Shown one piece after another: positions 50,697 through 62,126 of a DNA stretch of 64,000 nt. A program made the translations under genes and the position numbers. This DNA is from Cololabis saira (taxonomy: Eukaryota > Chordata > Actinopteri > Beloniformes > Belonidae): contig NC_084601.1 of the NCBI RefSeq assembly GCF_033807715.1, positions 1,271,001 to 1,335,000 on the forward strand. Direction: 5' to 3'. The notes beneath the pieces are model-generated. The model did no database searches, was not told the DNA's origin, and worked only from the letters and a program-made list of their open reading frames with translations. How positions within the stretch are numbered: the first letter of the stretch is position 1; every line of letters begins with the position of its first letter.

Positions 50697-50914
50697 CTGA
50701 TAGCAGAACGCCCGCCCTCCAAATCTACATTTGGATACTCTAGGAACTACGAGTAAACCTGCACTCCGAGAACGGAGAGCTCTGCCAGGAACATAAGGCA
50801 CTATCAGGTCTTGCAAATAATGCGGAGCTTAGCCATTTTGAGCTTTATACGCGAGTAATAGAATTTTAAATTGGATTCTGAATTTTACGGGTAGCCAACG
50901 GGTAGCCAACGGGC
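50697..50914 (-). mobile_element. L2-type LINE internal fragment
   Basis: GATAGCAGAACGCCCGCC, CTACATTTGGATACTCTAGG and TCTGCCAGGAACATAAGG match the LINE at 28547-29887 (its 28930-29110 part) in the same orientation. It ends near TAGCCAACGGGTAGCCAACG. It has no 3' tail, so it is either a truncated insertion or was cut by later rearrangement. Confidence 0.8.
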
Positions 50915-51358
50915 ACCCCCCCCCCCCCAAGTTCACCTCCTGCCAGAAAGAGCACGACTGGAAGCGAGCTGGAACTCATCCAGAATGTTTGCTGGCTCAG
51001 GTTTTTATAACCTAAGCTGCTAATCAATATAACCTTCCATTGATTCTGATCAGGTGTACACAAACAGGACCGTTTCACTGTTGCTACTGAAACGTCAGCC
51101 GAGTGCGAGTAGAGCTCTACTGGGATCGGCCGTGGCTCGGCCAGGTTAAGGTGTTGGAGTTGTAGCATCTCCTCACATTTAGGATGTTGCTTGGAAATGT
51201 CACCCTAATCTTGCTCTGCCTGTAGTTTCCAATTCCTCTTTGTCATTGTTTTTAGAGCACATTACACATGGTAATATAATTTGTTCAAATGTTTCTCTTG
51301 TTTGGCTTGAAAATATGTGAAAATCATGGGTTTATCATCTGTTTAGTCTCTGTCTCAG
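50915..51358 (+). other. End of the intron before the last semaphorin exon
   Basis: Begins with a run of about 14 C. Otherwise it is unassigned sequence leading to two in-frame acceptors, GTTTAG (51341-51346) and GTCTCAG (to 51358). Confidence 0.6.
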
Positions 51359-52682
51359 GGGGATGGAGAGCTCTCTGGCCTGCCAACGCCTGATTCTACC
51401 CCAGAGCTTCCCATCAGGAACATGAAGGCCCTCCGGCATCATCATTATGAAAAGAACCAGAACTGCAACAATGCCAAGGATAACAACCCTAAATCCGGCC
51501 CCAGCTGCTCCGCTTCCAGCCAGAGCTTCATGACTGTTGTTGGGAATTCTTTGACCCAGCAAGTGTTTCCCTTCTCTCATCATAACGGCAACAGTTTGAG
51601 CAACGGAGTGGCCCACAGAGCAGGCGCCTCCTCCACTTCCCTCCACCTCCTGGAGGAGAGGAAGATCTCAAACGATGAGCGGGCGGCAGCAGCAGCAGCA
51701 GCGGGAGGAGGAGGAGGAGGAAGAGGTGGAGGAGTGGTCCCCCATCACCATCAATCCCAGCAGTCCCTGCCCCAGACGGTGGTGGACGTCTCTGCGCTGG
51801 ACGAGCTGCTCAAACACATCCAAGAGGTCAGCGCGTCAGGAACTGGGGGCATCAAGATTTTGACTTCTACTTCCACATCCTCCCTGTTTCCTGGGCCATC
51901 TTCCTCCTCTGGAGGACACCATCACACTCATCACCACCATCACCACAACCAGCACCCCCAGAGCCGCACAGCCCCCAGCAGCCATCCCAGCAGCCATCCC
52001 AGCAGCCATCCCAGCAGCCATCCCAGCAGCCATCCCAGCAGCGGCCCGCACCACCAGCACCACCAGCAGCAGCAGATCCCCGAGACGGAACCCGTTTCCT
52101 ATTACAGCACCTCCACTCTGCCGAGGGACGGCCTCCCCAAACACCTGGACGCAGCGCCTCAAAACTCCACCTCATCCTCCGCTTTGTCCTCATCCTCATC
52201 CTCCTCATCCTCCAATAACCCCACCTCCTCCACCTCCATCCCTTCCTCCTCCTCCTCCTCTTCCTCCACCCCCCTCCAGCAGCAGGTGATCCCGGAGCGG
52301 CCCGGGGAGGGCGGCGTCTCCGTGGCGCGCCACCAATCTCAGCGCCACTCGCTCATCAAGATGGGCAGTGGGGGGGGGGGCCGTGCCCCGCCATCACAGT
52401 TTCAACCAGCGGGGAACGCACGCGCACTTCCTGGCTCGGATGAACACCAACAGCAGCAGTAACGGACCTCCGGGCGCCGGCGCGGCAGCTAAGAGTCAGC
52501 GGCAGTCCGTGGCCAGCACTTGCCTCACGCGGCAGCACAGCTACAGCGAGGGGCCACACGGGCAGCGGGCGGCAATCCTCCGGAGAACCGTGTCGTTAAA
52601 ACCCCAAGTCCCACCAAAACCCCTTTTTCTGCCAAATACAGCAACGTCGCCGGTAGCGGAGGCACAAAAGTACAACTACTGA
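51359..52682 (+). CDS. sema6c: Semaphorin 6C-like, last exon with apparent frameshift
   Basis: The exon opens in phase 0 after GTCTCAG. The first frame reads GDGELSGLPTPDSTPELPIR, NMKALRHHHYEKNQNCNNAK and on to DVSALDELLKHIQE. GLPTPxSTPEL and the NQNxxNAK and LDELLKH strings are class 6 tail landmarks, with ELPxK/R and NNAK closest to SEMA6C. His-rich, (SSHP)5 and poly-Ser stretches follow. At the 11-G run 52370-52380 the frame goes to an early stop (52460-52462). One G fewer restores a frame through VPRHHSFNQRG, TCLTRQHSYSEG, SLKPQVPPKPLF and the end KYNY with TGA at 52680-52682, the conserved class 6 C-terminus with a proline-rich SH3-type ligand. So the exon would give about 440 residues. 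The extra base is most likely a sequencing or assembly error. Confidence 0.9.
51976..52043 (+). repeat. 12-bp coding repeat (SSHP)n
   Basis: AGCAGCCATCCC is repeated five times in frame within the last semaphorin exon, giving SSHP tetrapeptides. It is flanked by His-rich and Ser-rich codon runs, so tail length probably varies between individuals or species. Confidence 0.9.
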
Positions 52683-55276
52683 GACTGCAGGGGAAGGTGG
52701 CGCTACCCCACCACGGCTGCAACGGCCCCCATCGTAGAAAACACTCCCAAATGTTTGCTGGGCTGGTGTGAAATGACAAAATGAGGGGACTGATGGGCCA
52801 AAGTGTCCTCATCAATCCTCATTACAAGCCTTCAGCTGTGGGTTTAATCCTGCAGCTGAGAGGAAGCCGTCTGCCGCCTCCCCGTGGAACGCCTGCTCCG
52901 CTGTTTCACAGGGCACAGAGAGACTTTATTTCGTTTTTTTTTGCAGGTTGGGATCCTTGCGGGGACTTGCCTCTCATGACTGATCAAAACCTGCTGAGAC
53001 AAGAAACCTCTGTGAAACATTCCAAAAAAGGGACAAAAGATATTACTGATTCAGGAGGAGTCCCCGAGGCTCGAGTTGGCCTGAAAAAGTCTTGATTAAT
53101 GCAGTTTTCCTATGAGCGCTTTGATCTATTGTCCCCGGTTGGCGCACCTTAAAACTGGGCCCAGATTGCAATCTGCAAATATTTGAGAAGCAAAGAACCC
53201 GGAGAACTGCAGACCTGACCCGGGCCCAATCTGGGAGCCCTGCAGAACTGTGTAGTAATTTAACAAAGAATCTATTATTGAGAGTGGAAATTTAAAGCAA
53301 GGGTTACTCTCCTTTCATGTAAAAAAAATAATAAATAATGAGTCCATGTGTTTATAGCCAACATTTCAAGACAGGTTTTGCAGAGCAACATATCAGTAAC
53401 ACCAAGAAGAGCTGACATTAATGCTGTCTGAGTTACTCTGAAAAGTAAACACCATCCAGATAATTATGTGTTTTTATACCATATTGGTATATTAAAAATA
53501 AGAAGGATTAAAGGGAGCCTATTAGACGATAAAGTTTGGATTTCTTATTTAAAACAAAAAAGAAATCCTGAAATCATTTGCTGTTCCGCTTATTCAAACT
53601 ATTTAAATGATTCTACTACATTTCTCTCTGGCTTTCTCACATCCGTCCCTTTCTACCGTAGACGGTGTACAACCTGCAGTATCTGTGGGATGTTTAATAC
53701 GGCGTCAAACATGTTACACCTCGTTACAACTCCAATGCTCAGCTGGTCATTTCAATATTTTTTTTCCCTTGAAGATTTGAAGGTATCGCTGGATCAGAAG
53801 AGCTTTCTCCTCGTCCCCGAGCCCTGAGGGAAAGCCTTCCTTGAGATTTGTCGTACAAAATGGCGGTGTCATTTATCTGTACCGTGGTGGTTTCTGGCTA
53901 GCCAGTATTACTAACATCACACTTCACCTGTGGAACAAGCAAATTTGAATTTGACTAGTTCTGCAGGTGGTTGAGGAAAATTGATGCTTCATGGTGTTGT
54001 TAGTTTTAAGTACTCCTACCTGTGGTTCACCAAAGTGTTGCCTCTGCTATTTATGGAAGAAGTGCTACAATATTAGACTATACTATACTAGACGACACTG
54101 GGCCGCTGGTGATGTGGTAAACCATCCCAGCGGAGAGATTTAGTTTGTGTCACAGATTGGGTGAAGGTGATTATCAACTTAAAAAGGTCATTTTTCATGT
54201 TCTTCATGTTCCAGGATTATAGTCTCAAAACTGTTGTCAAATTAAACAAAACTACAGGCAAGTCCAGACTGAGTGAAAAAAAGACGGTAAATAATTAGGT
54301 TGACTTTTTTTCTACTTCTCCATTTGTGGCACTTTGTTTCAGGTTTATTTTCTTTAACATTCTCCCCAGTCTGACGGCAGCGTGGGGGAGCGTTTCTGCA
54401 CAGACGCTCTAAAAACACCCAGCTGCGATGAGGACCTGATGTTTCCTGAGCTCCTCTCACCTCCCAGCGTTCATCAGCAGTCAGGACCGCTCTCTGTCCG
54501 CCGGCCCTCTCTTGTGTTCGGGCTGTCAGCCTGCAGCTTAAAGAACACACAGGGAACAGCGGCAGCACTGCCAGCAACAGCAATAAAACTCCACGGAAAC
54601 CAAAATCCCTGTAGGGAAGACGTGGGTGCAGGCGCTGAACTCAAGCGTCTGCGAGTTGGCCGTCCGTGCTGCCGTCACTCCTTCAGGTGCAACTGCAGAA
54701 ATTTCTCAAATGTTTGATATATAAACGATCTGAAGAGTAAAAAAGAAAAGTGTCATACCTTGTGTACCAACGACTGATTGATTAAGAACCTCAATGTTTC
54801 TGCATGTTTTAGAGCATTAGCTGCATATGTGACACATTTACTCCTCAAACCACACAACGCTGGATTAATTCAAGCTTCTGGTTGATTTTTTTTTTTTTTT
54901 ATAAATAAAGACAAACATTGACTGTACCATGAGAGGTTGAAATTATGGGGCGATTTAAAGCTACAGAACCAGTCTCCAAGCTCAAGGCTTCCTGTGTTTA
55001 ATTTTCCTCTCCAATAAGCTTGGTTTGTGTTCTAAAGCAGAGGAGAGGAGACTGCTTTATGCTCTTTATGGTGGTGGGAGCTCCAAACGTCCCAGGATGA
55101 GACGACCGTCTCCAGGTCTGCAGTGAAAGCTGAGGTGCAGAGCTATGAATAATACACAGCTGCAGCTGTCACACGGTTCTCATGAACACCCTGCAGCCAC
55201 AACATGAAATGACTCAGGATTTTGTTTAAATATTAGTTTTTCACATTCAGAACGGATTAGAAATAGAGTAAAACAC
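52683..55276 (+). other. Semaphorin 3' UTR and downstream DNA
   Basis: Follows the TGA. Candidate AATAAA signals are at 53330-53335, 54592-54597 and 54904-54909. Which one is used cannot be told from sequence. Open frames at 52781-53095 and 54382-54717 have no family resemblance and are probably UTR or intergenic. No transposon is recognised in this 2.6 kb, unlike the introns, which fits a retained UTR for at least part of it. Confidence 0.55.
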
Positions 55277-55280
55277 TTAA

Positions 55281-56259
55281 AGCAGCACTATGTAACTTTT
55301 CCAGCTTAATGTAATATTTCATCATAATCATTGTGATGGAACATCAACTTCCAACAGGTTTAATTTCTCCTCTGTCATGGTCTGAGGGGTCTGTATCTCC
55401 TTCACTGGCACTATGTAACTTTGAGGAGCATGGTAGGAACCCTGCCACACTAAAAAACTACACATTTTTACGGCTTTGACTGCTTTACGGCATACGTCAC
55501 TTCCCCCTCCTTCCCCATTCGTAGCACAGACCAAAGCTGGGCGGGGCGTGGAGCGCAGAGCTCAGCAGAAGCTGGTGTCATGGCCCAAGCAGCGGAAAAA
55601 CCCAAGAAAATAAAAGTTTTAACGGAGGAGGAGAAAAAAGAAAGCGGGAGAGTAACAAGCTAAATGCCCGGACAAGAATAAACATTGTCCCGGCGTTCAC
55701 TCGCTGGCGTGAGCTGAAAGACGAATCCCCTGTATGATACAGGGGATTCGTCTTGGGTTCTAGTATTTTTCCTGAGAACTGTCAAATTGTGCAGGGCTGA
55801 TCTGCAAAACATTCAGTTATTCACAGGTTATAAAGTATTGTTTTATTTTGTCAGTAAGTATGTTGGACTACTAATTTATGACGAAGTCCCTCTAAAAAAC
55901 GTGACAGGAAAAAGGTGCAGTAGAAACACTGAAACAGGGCGGGGGAGACTTCACTAATAAAACCAAGTTGAACTTAGTGATTTTTAACATGGTCATATTA
56001 TATTGTTTAGCCAAAAATAGATACATTACCTCTTCACTATCCATCCTGCAAACGACCGCTGAAAACAGAAAAGTAGTTTTGAAAGTCCGTCCCGTCTTAT
56101 TTCATTCACTATCAAAACAAATGCAGTGACGGGACAGGAGTTTTCCGGCAGTACGTGCTGGTGCTCATGGGAAATGTAGTTCTTTCTGGTAAAGCACTAC
56201 CGCTTTTGTCCAAAGGAGCCGCCAAACTCAACAAAAGCTGAAAGTTACGTTGTGCTGCT
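55281..56259. mobile_element. TTAA-flanked TIR element with a coding-like remnant
   Basis: Ends AGCAGCACTATGTAACTTTT and AAAGTTACGTTGTGCTGCT are inverted repeats flanked by TTAA at 55277-55280 and 56260-56263, the target duplication of piggyBac-type elements and their MITEs. Inside, from an ATG at 55580, a short frame (MAQAAEKPKKIKVLTEEEKK) shifts once into RTRINIVPAFTRWRELKD and then breaks. I have seen this last motif repeatedly in fish repeat-derived proteins. It is not a transposase I can name. A 37-bp perfect palindrome (55718-55754) follows. Confidence 0.75.
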
Positions 56260-56263
56260 TTAA

Positions 56264-56642
56264 AGGCCTGCTGTAATGCTAAAGATTAAGAAGATGACTC
56301 TGAGGTTCAGTTAAATGATGCTTGTGTTCGTGCTCAAACCGAAACACGTGACGTGTTGAATCATTCAGTCAATCATGACCGCAACCTATAATCAGGAATT
56401 ATCCCCATGCAAGGACAACAAGAACTTTCTGGACATGGTAAAAGAATAAGAAAAAAGCTGTTTAGTTCTTTATTGCTATTGATACTTTCTCGCTAAATTT
56501 TTTACCCAAGTGGACCAGAATCCAGTCCGTGTGAGGAAACGCCACAACAAAAACGACAGCAAATCCTCCGTGTCAGTTCACTGCCTTCCCCCGAACTCTG
56601 CTGGTGTTTGCTGGGCGAGCCGAGGCGGCTCAGAGTCGTCGC
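56264..56642. other. Short intergenic stretch
   Basis: No gene is seen. It ends with GTCGTCGC (56635-56642), the target duplication of the next element. Confidence 0.5.
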
Positions 56643-57455
56643 CAGTACTCCAGTTGTAAAATAAATCAGGGGGGATGGTGGATTTTATCATATGGGGACA
56701 GATAATTTGTGCTGATTACAAATAATATAATATATTACAAATAATAGCAGTGACCAAAACAGCTGCAGAAATACTGCAGGAATGACATAGCAGCAGTTAA
56801 ATGCAGCCTTCTGTAAGCTTTAAATATCCACTGGGCTTACATCAAATACATCAAAACACAACAATAAAAAACACTTTTCTGAACTTATCAATATGACTCT
56901 GTCCTTCACAGGATAAGGAACATGGATCACTGCAAAAACTCACAATCTTAACAAGAATATTTTTCTTATTTCTAGTTAAAATGTCTCATTTTAGTAAAAC
57001 AAAAATCTCATTACACTTAAAACAAGACTCATCACTGGAAAAAACAACAATTTTCACCTGTTTCAAGTAGATTTTCACTTAAAATAAATAGAAAAATCTG
57101 CCATTGGAACAAGATTTTTTTTGCTTGTAATGAGAAGATAAATCTTGTCCCACTGGCAGATTTTTCTACTTATTTCAAGTGAAAATTTACTTGAAACAGG
57201 TAAAAATTGTCAAATAAATTATTTTTCTGGAGTTATTTGGTGATGACTCTAAATGTTGAAATAGCAGTAAAACCACATTCATTGATGAAATGACATAAGG
57301 GATGGAAAGGAGGGATAGCAGTTTTACAGGGGGGATGATTTGAACCGTTTTTATTTCAGGGGGGGATGATTTGGACCGTTTTTATTTCAGGGGGGGATGA
57401 TTTGGACTGTTTTTATTTCAGGGGGGGATGCCATCCCCCCTCAACTCCAGTCCTG
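56643..57455. mobile_element. CAGTACT hairpin element, copy 3
   Basis: It starts CAGTACTCCAGTTGTA and ends CAACTCCAGTCCTG. GTCGTCGC flanks it at 56635-56642 and 57456-57463, a perfect 8-bp duplication that assigns the family to hAT-like elements. Central palindrome at about 57053-57210. Three 30-bp internal units near the right end (about 57338-57425). Confidence 0.92.
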
Positions 57456-59582
57456 GTCGTCGCAGGTAAAAGGTCGGTCCTGCACTCTTCATCATCCCTC
57501 TCTCTATGGCAACTGTGTCAGCTTGGCAAGGCCGTGAGAAGAGAAGGTTTGAGGAAAAGGTTGATGCTTTTTACTTGAAATTCTCTGGTAACATTAAACA
57601 CTTTCACCAAAGAGCAGCCAGGACATTTTTGGTTTTTGAGTCTTCAAAACAAAAAAATTAAAGCTTGGTTTGAGAGCTGGAGATGAATAAACAGCAGCTG
57701 AATGTCCATCTCTAAGCACATTTTCGCACTTTAAGCTTTTTATTTTTCTGAGCTGCCAGTGAAGGAGATGAAACTCCAGATGCCAGTCTGAGTTTTATCT
57801 GACTGGCTCAGCTGGCCGGACACGCGCTCCCAGAGCAGATTAACCGCCACAAGGTCGTCGGGACGGAGCGGCGCTGATGAAGAACCCCCGTCTGCTCCAG
57901 ACGGGTCAAGTACGCTCTGCACCACATGATGCAACTCCAGATCCACCAGCGCTCAATACCACGCAGCTTCTTCAGAGAAGAAAGTGCTTTGAAAGTCTCG
58001 GTGTATCAGAAGTTTCCTAACCGAACCCGTTTTGTCCATGTTTCGTAGACGAGGAAAAAGCAGCAGTTTAATATTGATTTTCTTTTTCTTTAACCTAAAA
58101 AAGGGATTTCTGTGAGGAGGGAGATGATGTAACCCTCTTTAAACACGGATCCTGAGTCTCTTATCTGGCCAGAGCGGTTTGATGTCAGTGTTCTGCTCTC
58201 TAGGATGAGGGTGTCCGCAAGAATCAAGCTCCCAATTAACCAGTCCTGCTTACAAAATAATGACAAATCCTAATCTCAAACGCGTGTGTGACTGCATGAA
58301 AAGGCATTTTCCATAGAGAGGATCATCATGAGAAGGCTAGTTATCTCCCACGAGCGAGTTTCCAGGATCAGTTTCCCCTTTTTGTGGAGCTTAAAGGATT
58401 ATTCTGAAGGACTTGATCCCAATTCATACAGACTACAGAATCTTAAGCAAATATAAAAACATCTAACTGAGACTTCTCTGGATAGCGCGACTGAGCTTTC
58501 CTTTAAAATGTTAAAAACAGTCCCATATGGTTAAAAAAAATCCAGTTTTTGGCTGTAGTCTGAAATCTTTAGCACAAGTGTCCTTGAATGCACCAGAATG
58601 TTCAGCCTGTTATTGCTAAACCTTTTAGGATAGAAGTGTTACTGAGCTGAGCAGGGAGAGCTTTAAAGGTACAGAAAGGTTCACTTTCAGTCCTCACTTT
58701 TGCATTTCTGGTTTCAAACATTGCCCGTTTCTGTCTTTTTTTTTTATTGTACAAGTTTAATACTGATAATGAGGCATTTTCTTCAACATTTTCACCAACT
58801 ATATAAAAGTTTTACAAAAAGAATACTTTATGTACCTTGTTCACTAAAAGCCAACTTGTTTGGAGGACCTCGGAGCAATATTATACTGATACAGACAGCC
58901 AGCAAGCTTCAAATGAAGGGAGACTTAACATCATTATCAACCCAGAATTTTCATTTGCTCACCAAATGTCTTTAATCTAAGATTAAACTCACCTGCTATA
59001 TCAGGTTGGGGAAAGAAAAAACAACAACCCCTGATGTGGTCTCCATTTATATGAACGCAAAAAACACAAGAAGGGGAACAGGACTTTTAATTTTGCATAA
59101 CATGTCATGGTGGGAGTGAGTTGAAACATGACAGAACAGAAACAGAAACAGAAACAGAAGCAGCTCACGGTCAGTCGTGATGTCGCTGATAATTCAAAGG
59201 TCCTCACTAAATGTGTCCCTGGCTGCTGCTACGGGGACGTTACAGGAAGTGAACATAGACTCATTTAATAAAAGGGGTTTTGTATGCAGATGCACTTGTA
59301 ACCTTGAATATAAATGTGTTCATTCTTCTGTGGTTCTGAGTTTCTGTCCTCTAAACGTGCTCTCTGAGGAGAGTTGGGGGGGAAACAGATTGTAACTGCA
59401 GCCGGACTGGAAGCCCCGCCCCGGTGGGCCACGCAGCCACAGCGTGATCATGTTAAATGCTGTTATCATGTTTACCTTGCCACTATTAATACATAATATG
59501 GATGATGGTGTAAATAAAGGCTTCTGTGGAGTATCACTGAGTGCAGACAGATTATTTCTGACAACAAACCAAAAAACTGCTT
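57456..59582. other. Downstream stretch, no gene recognised
   Basis: No exon or named transposon. A (GAAACA)n-like run (ACAGAAACAGAAACAGAA) is near 59135-59160. The frames present are short and unremarkable. Confidence 0.5.
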
Positions 59583-60150
59583 GTAGCACCCTATAATGTA
59601 ATAACTTCCTGAAAATGTAATAACACCTGAAAATGTAATAAAATTTGCACTTAACTCAATCGAAAATGTAATAAAACCCAATAATCTAATAACTTCCCCA
59701 ATAATGTAATAAAATATCCTGACTGATATTGTAATAACATTTTTACCGATAATGTAATACCTTATTACGTTATTGGGAATTTATTACATGGTACTCAAAG
59801 TCTGCAATTTAACCTAATAGTCATTCTGGTGTTTCAAATCCAGCGTATATAACATTCTTAGATACTTAAAACACAATGTAGAACTCTGGACTGAAAATGA
59901 ACATTATCAGTTTTGGAAGAAAAAAAAAGACCCACCAGAAAATGTAATAAATTCCCAATAATGTAATAAGGTATTACATTATGGGTAAAAATGTTATTAC
60001 AATATCAGTCAGGATATTTTATTACACTATTGGGGAAGTTATTACATTATTGGATTTTATTACATTTTCAATTGAGTTAAGTGCAAATTTTATTACATTT
60101 TCAGCAGTTATTACATTTTCATGAAATTATTACATAATAAGGGTTCTACA
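59583..60150. mobile_element. Foldback element with repeated AATGTAATAA motif
   Basis: Ends GTAGCACCCTATAATGTAAT and TTACATAATAAGGGTTCTAC are inverted repeats. The arms are about 200 bp each, with the decamer AATGTAATAA (or its complement) recurring every 15-35 bp, around nine times per arm. Flanking ACTGCTT and ACTGCTG match in 6 of 7 bases. The centre (about 59800-59935) is unrelated AT-rich DNA. No protein. Confidence 0.85.
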
Positions 60151-61762
60151 CTGCTGCAACAGTCAAACCTGTGGTAGGTTTCGGGGTCTAAGTATTTCAG
60201 AAATCATCAAGATGAATTCTTGAACTCGCTGCGATGAATTCACCTGTTCTCAAGTTGAACCTTTTAGGAGGATCATGAGTTCCCTGTGGGCCTGAAACGC
60301 CCCAGCAGGGCCGTTTCACTACACTATCAATCTCCTGGGTAGCTACTCAACGCCTGAGTGAAATAAAGTGGAATTGAAAAGTAAAAAAAAGACTAATCAA
60401 AGAACAGGTGAAGGCGGCTAACGCATCTGCTAGCCCGAGGCTGAAGGCTGGTAGGTTTTAACGTAAAGTATTACAGTGATGGAAGTGATGGAGGGTTGGG
60501 TGAGATCAGACACCTGATGCTGCTGCCGCCTTTCAACAAGCCTCAGGCATGAGCACCACTCCTGTTCTCCACTCTGTCCTTTGGATCCTGTTCTAGGATT
60601 GATATCAATGTTTGTTTCTCAGACCCTAATCACCTGCTGCAGCTTATTTGCTGAGGTTTTAAAACATATTTCAGAAGCTCCAAGGTCTCGATAGGAACAT
60701 CTAGGAGACCGAAGACTTCCCAACATTTCACCTTTTCACATTTGCTTTGTTAAAGTTAAATCCAAACTTAAAATGTATATTTTAATAAAAAGCTATGTTA
60801 TTGTTTTTTTTGTCCCTTTCTATTTTATTCTTCATTGGTATAAAGAACTTTGGAGATGTGCTGTTTGCTTTAAAGGGCTACACATATAAATGTGTAACTG
60901 TCACCAACATGTCTTTGAGAAATGTCCAGGGTCTTTAAGGGAATTTTAAGACTTCAAGAAGGAATTCCATCCTAAGAGCCTAAAGAGAACTGTCACATTA
61001 TTCCAAGGGTTCAGACGGGTCAGTAGGATCTTGAAGAACATCAGGAGATGCCGATGATGAAATGACAGAAGATCTCAGGGGTTTTTTAAGGGTGAGCCAG
61101 AAGCTCAGAAGTGTTTTGGTGCTTTGAAAAGAATCCTTATATAAATAAATAAGATGAGCGTTGACAGTGTATGTGGTGATTTGTATTTATCTTTAATCAC
61201 ATTTGTCATGCATGATGTGCTGGCTCCTTTTGTGCTGAACAGAAGCTGAGAAGACTTGTGTCCTCGCTCAGCTCGGGTTGAGACGTTCCTCTGTGAAGAT
61301 CGATGTGTGTGTGAGGTGAAGAATGAAGTGTAACCTTCCGTTTGTGGAGTCCGTTAAGATCAGGCAGTGATTTAGGTTTACAGGTGGGGGAAGCCTCATC
61401 AGATCCAGCTCTACTTTGACATGCTTTTATATTCAGCTGGCATCTTCAGCAGATTAGTAGAATGCCTTGCTGCCCGATGGAAATGTTCCTTTTCCATACA
61501 ATCCCCAGTGCTTTTAAATGTTTCATCCCTGCTGATACAAACAACACGCAGTGCTGAAGTTTGGAGGCATTATTCAGCGCTCTTCTAAATGGAAGAAAGT
61601 CTTTGGTTCGTGTGATATGTAATCTAGCTACGTCTATCACACTAAATATTCTTAGAACTGAAATAATTATCAATCATTTTTTTATCTGTTCTGTGAGGTT
61701 AAACGTACTTTACTAAACTAAATTAAAAACATTCTATTCCCTACATTTGGAACCTAGAGTGT
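60151..61762. other. Downstream stretch, no gene recognised
   Basis: No exon or repeat family is evident. AT-rich, with short unremarkable open frames. Confidence 0.5.
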
Positions 61763-61763
61763 G

Positions 61764-61819
<56 letters not shown>

Positions 61820-61864
61820 CACACACACACACACACACATATACATACATATATATATATATAT
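61763..61864. repeat. (TA)n(CA)n microsatellite
   Basis: About 50 bp of TA, then a short CA run, then further TA. Confidence 0.95.
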
Positions 61865-62038
61865 GCGCAAAGGGAGGCCACTGCTGACGGGACCCTAGGA
61901 GCATTCAAGTGTTGTGACTGTGACCGAAGATGTACAAGCCGCATTGCCATGCTAAGTCATGAGCGTGCCTGTAAGAAATGAGAAAAAAAGAAAAAAAAAA
62001 ACATGGAACATGGACGTTTCGCAGGCAGCCATCGTCGA

Positions 62039-62053
62039 TATCTATATTATATA

Positions 62054-62125
<72 letters not shown>

Positions 62126-62126
62126 C
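62039..62126. repeat. (TA)n microsatellite bordering a transposon
   Basis: About 80 bp of TA, ending with TACACC directly before the CAGTACT element at 62127. Confidence 0.95.

Noticed and set aside
51675..51863. Alternative + strand frame and minus-strand frames over the last semaphorin exon
   Set aside because: They are shadow frames of a low-complexity coding exon. Only the frame joined in phase to the previous exon shows class 6 motifs.
54382..54717. 111-codon frame downstream of the semaphorin stop
   Set aside because: No family resemblance. It overlaps a minus-strand frame of similar length and probably lies in the UTR or intergenic DNA.
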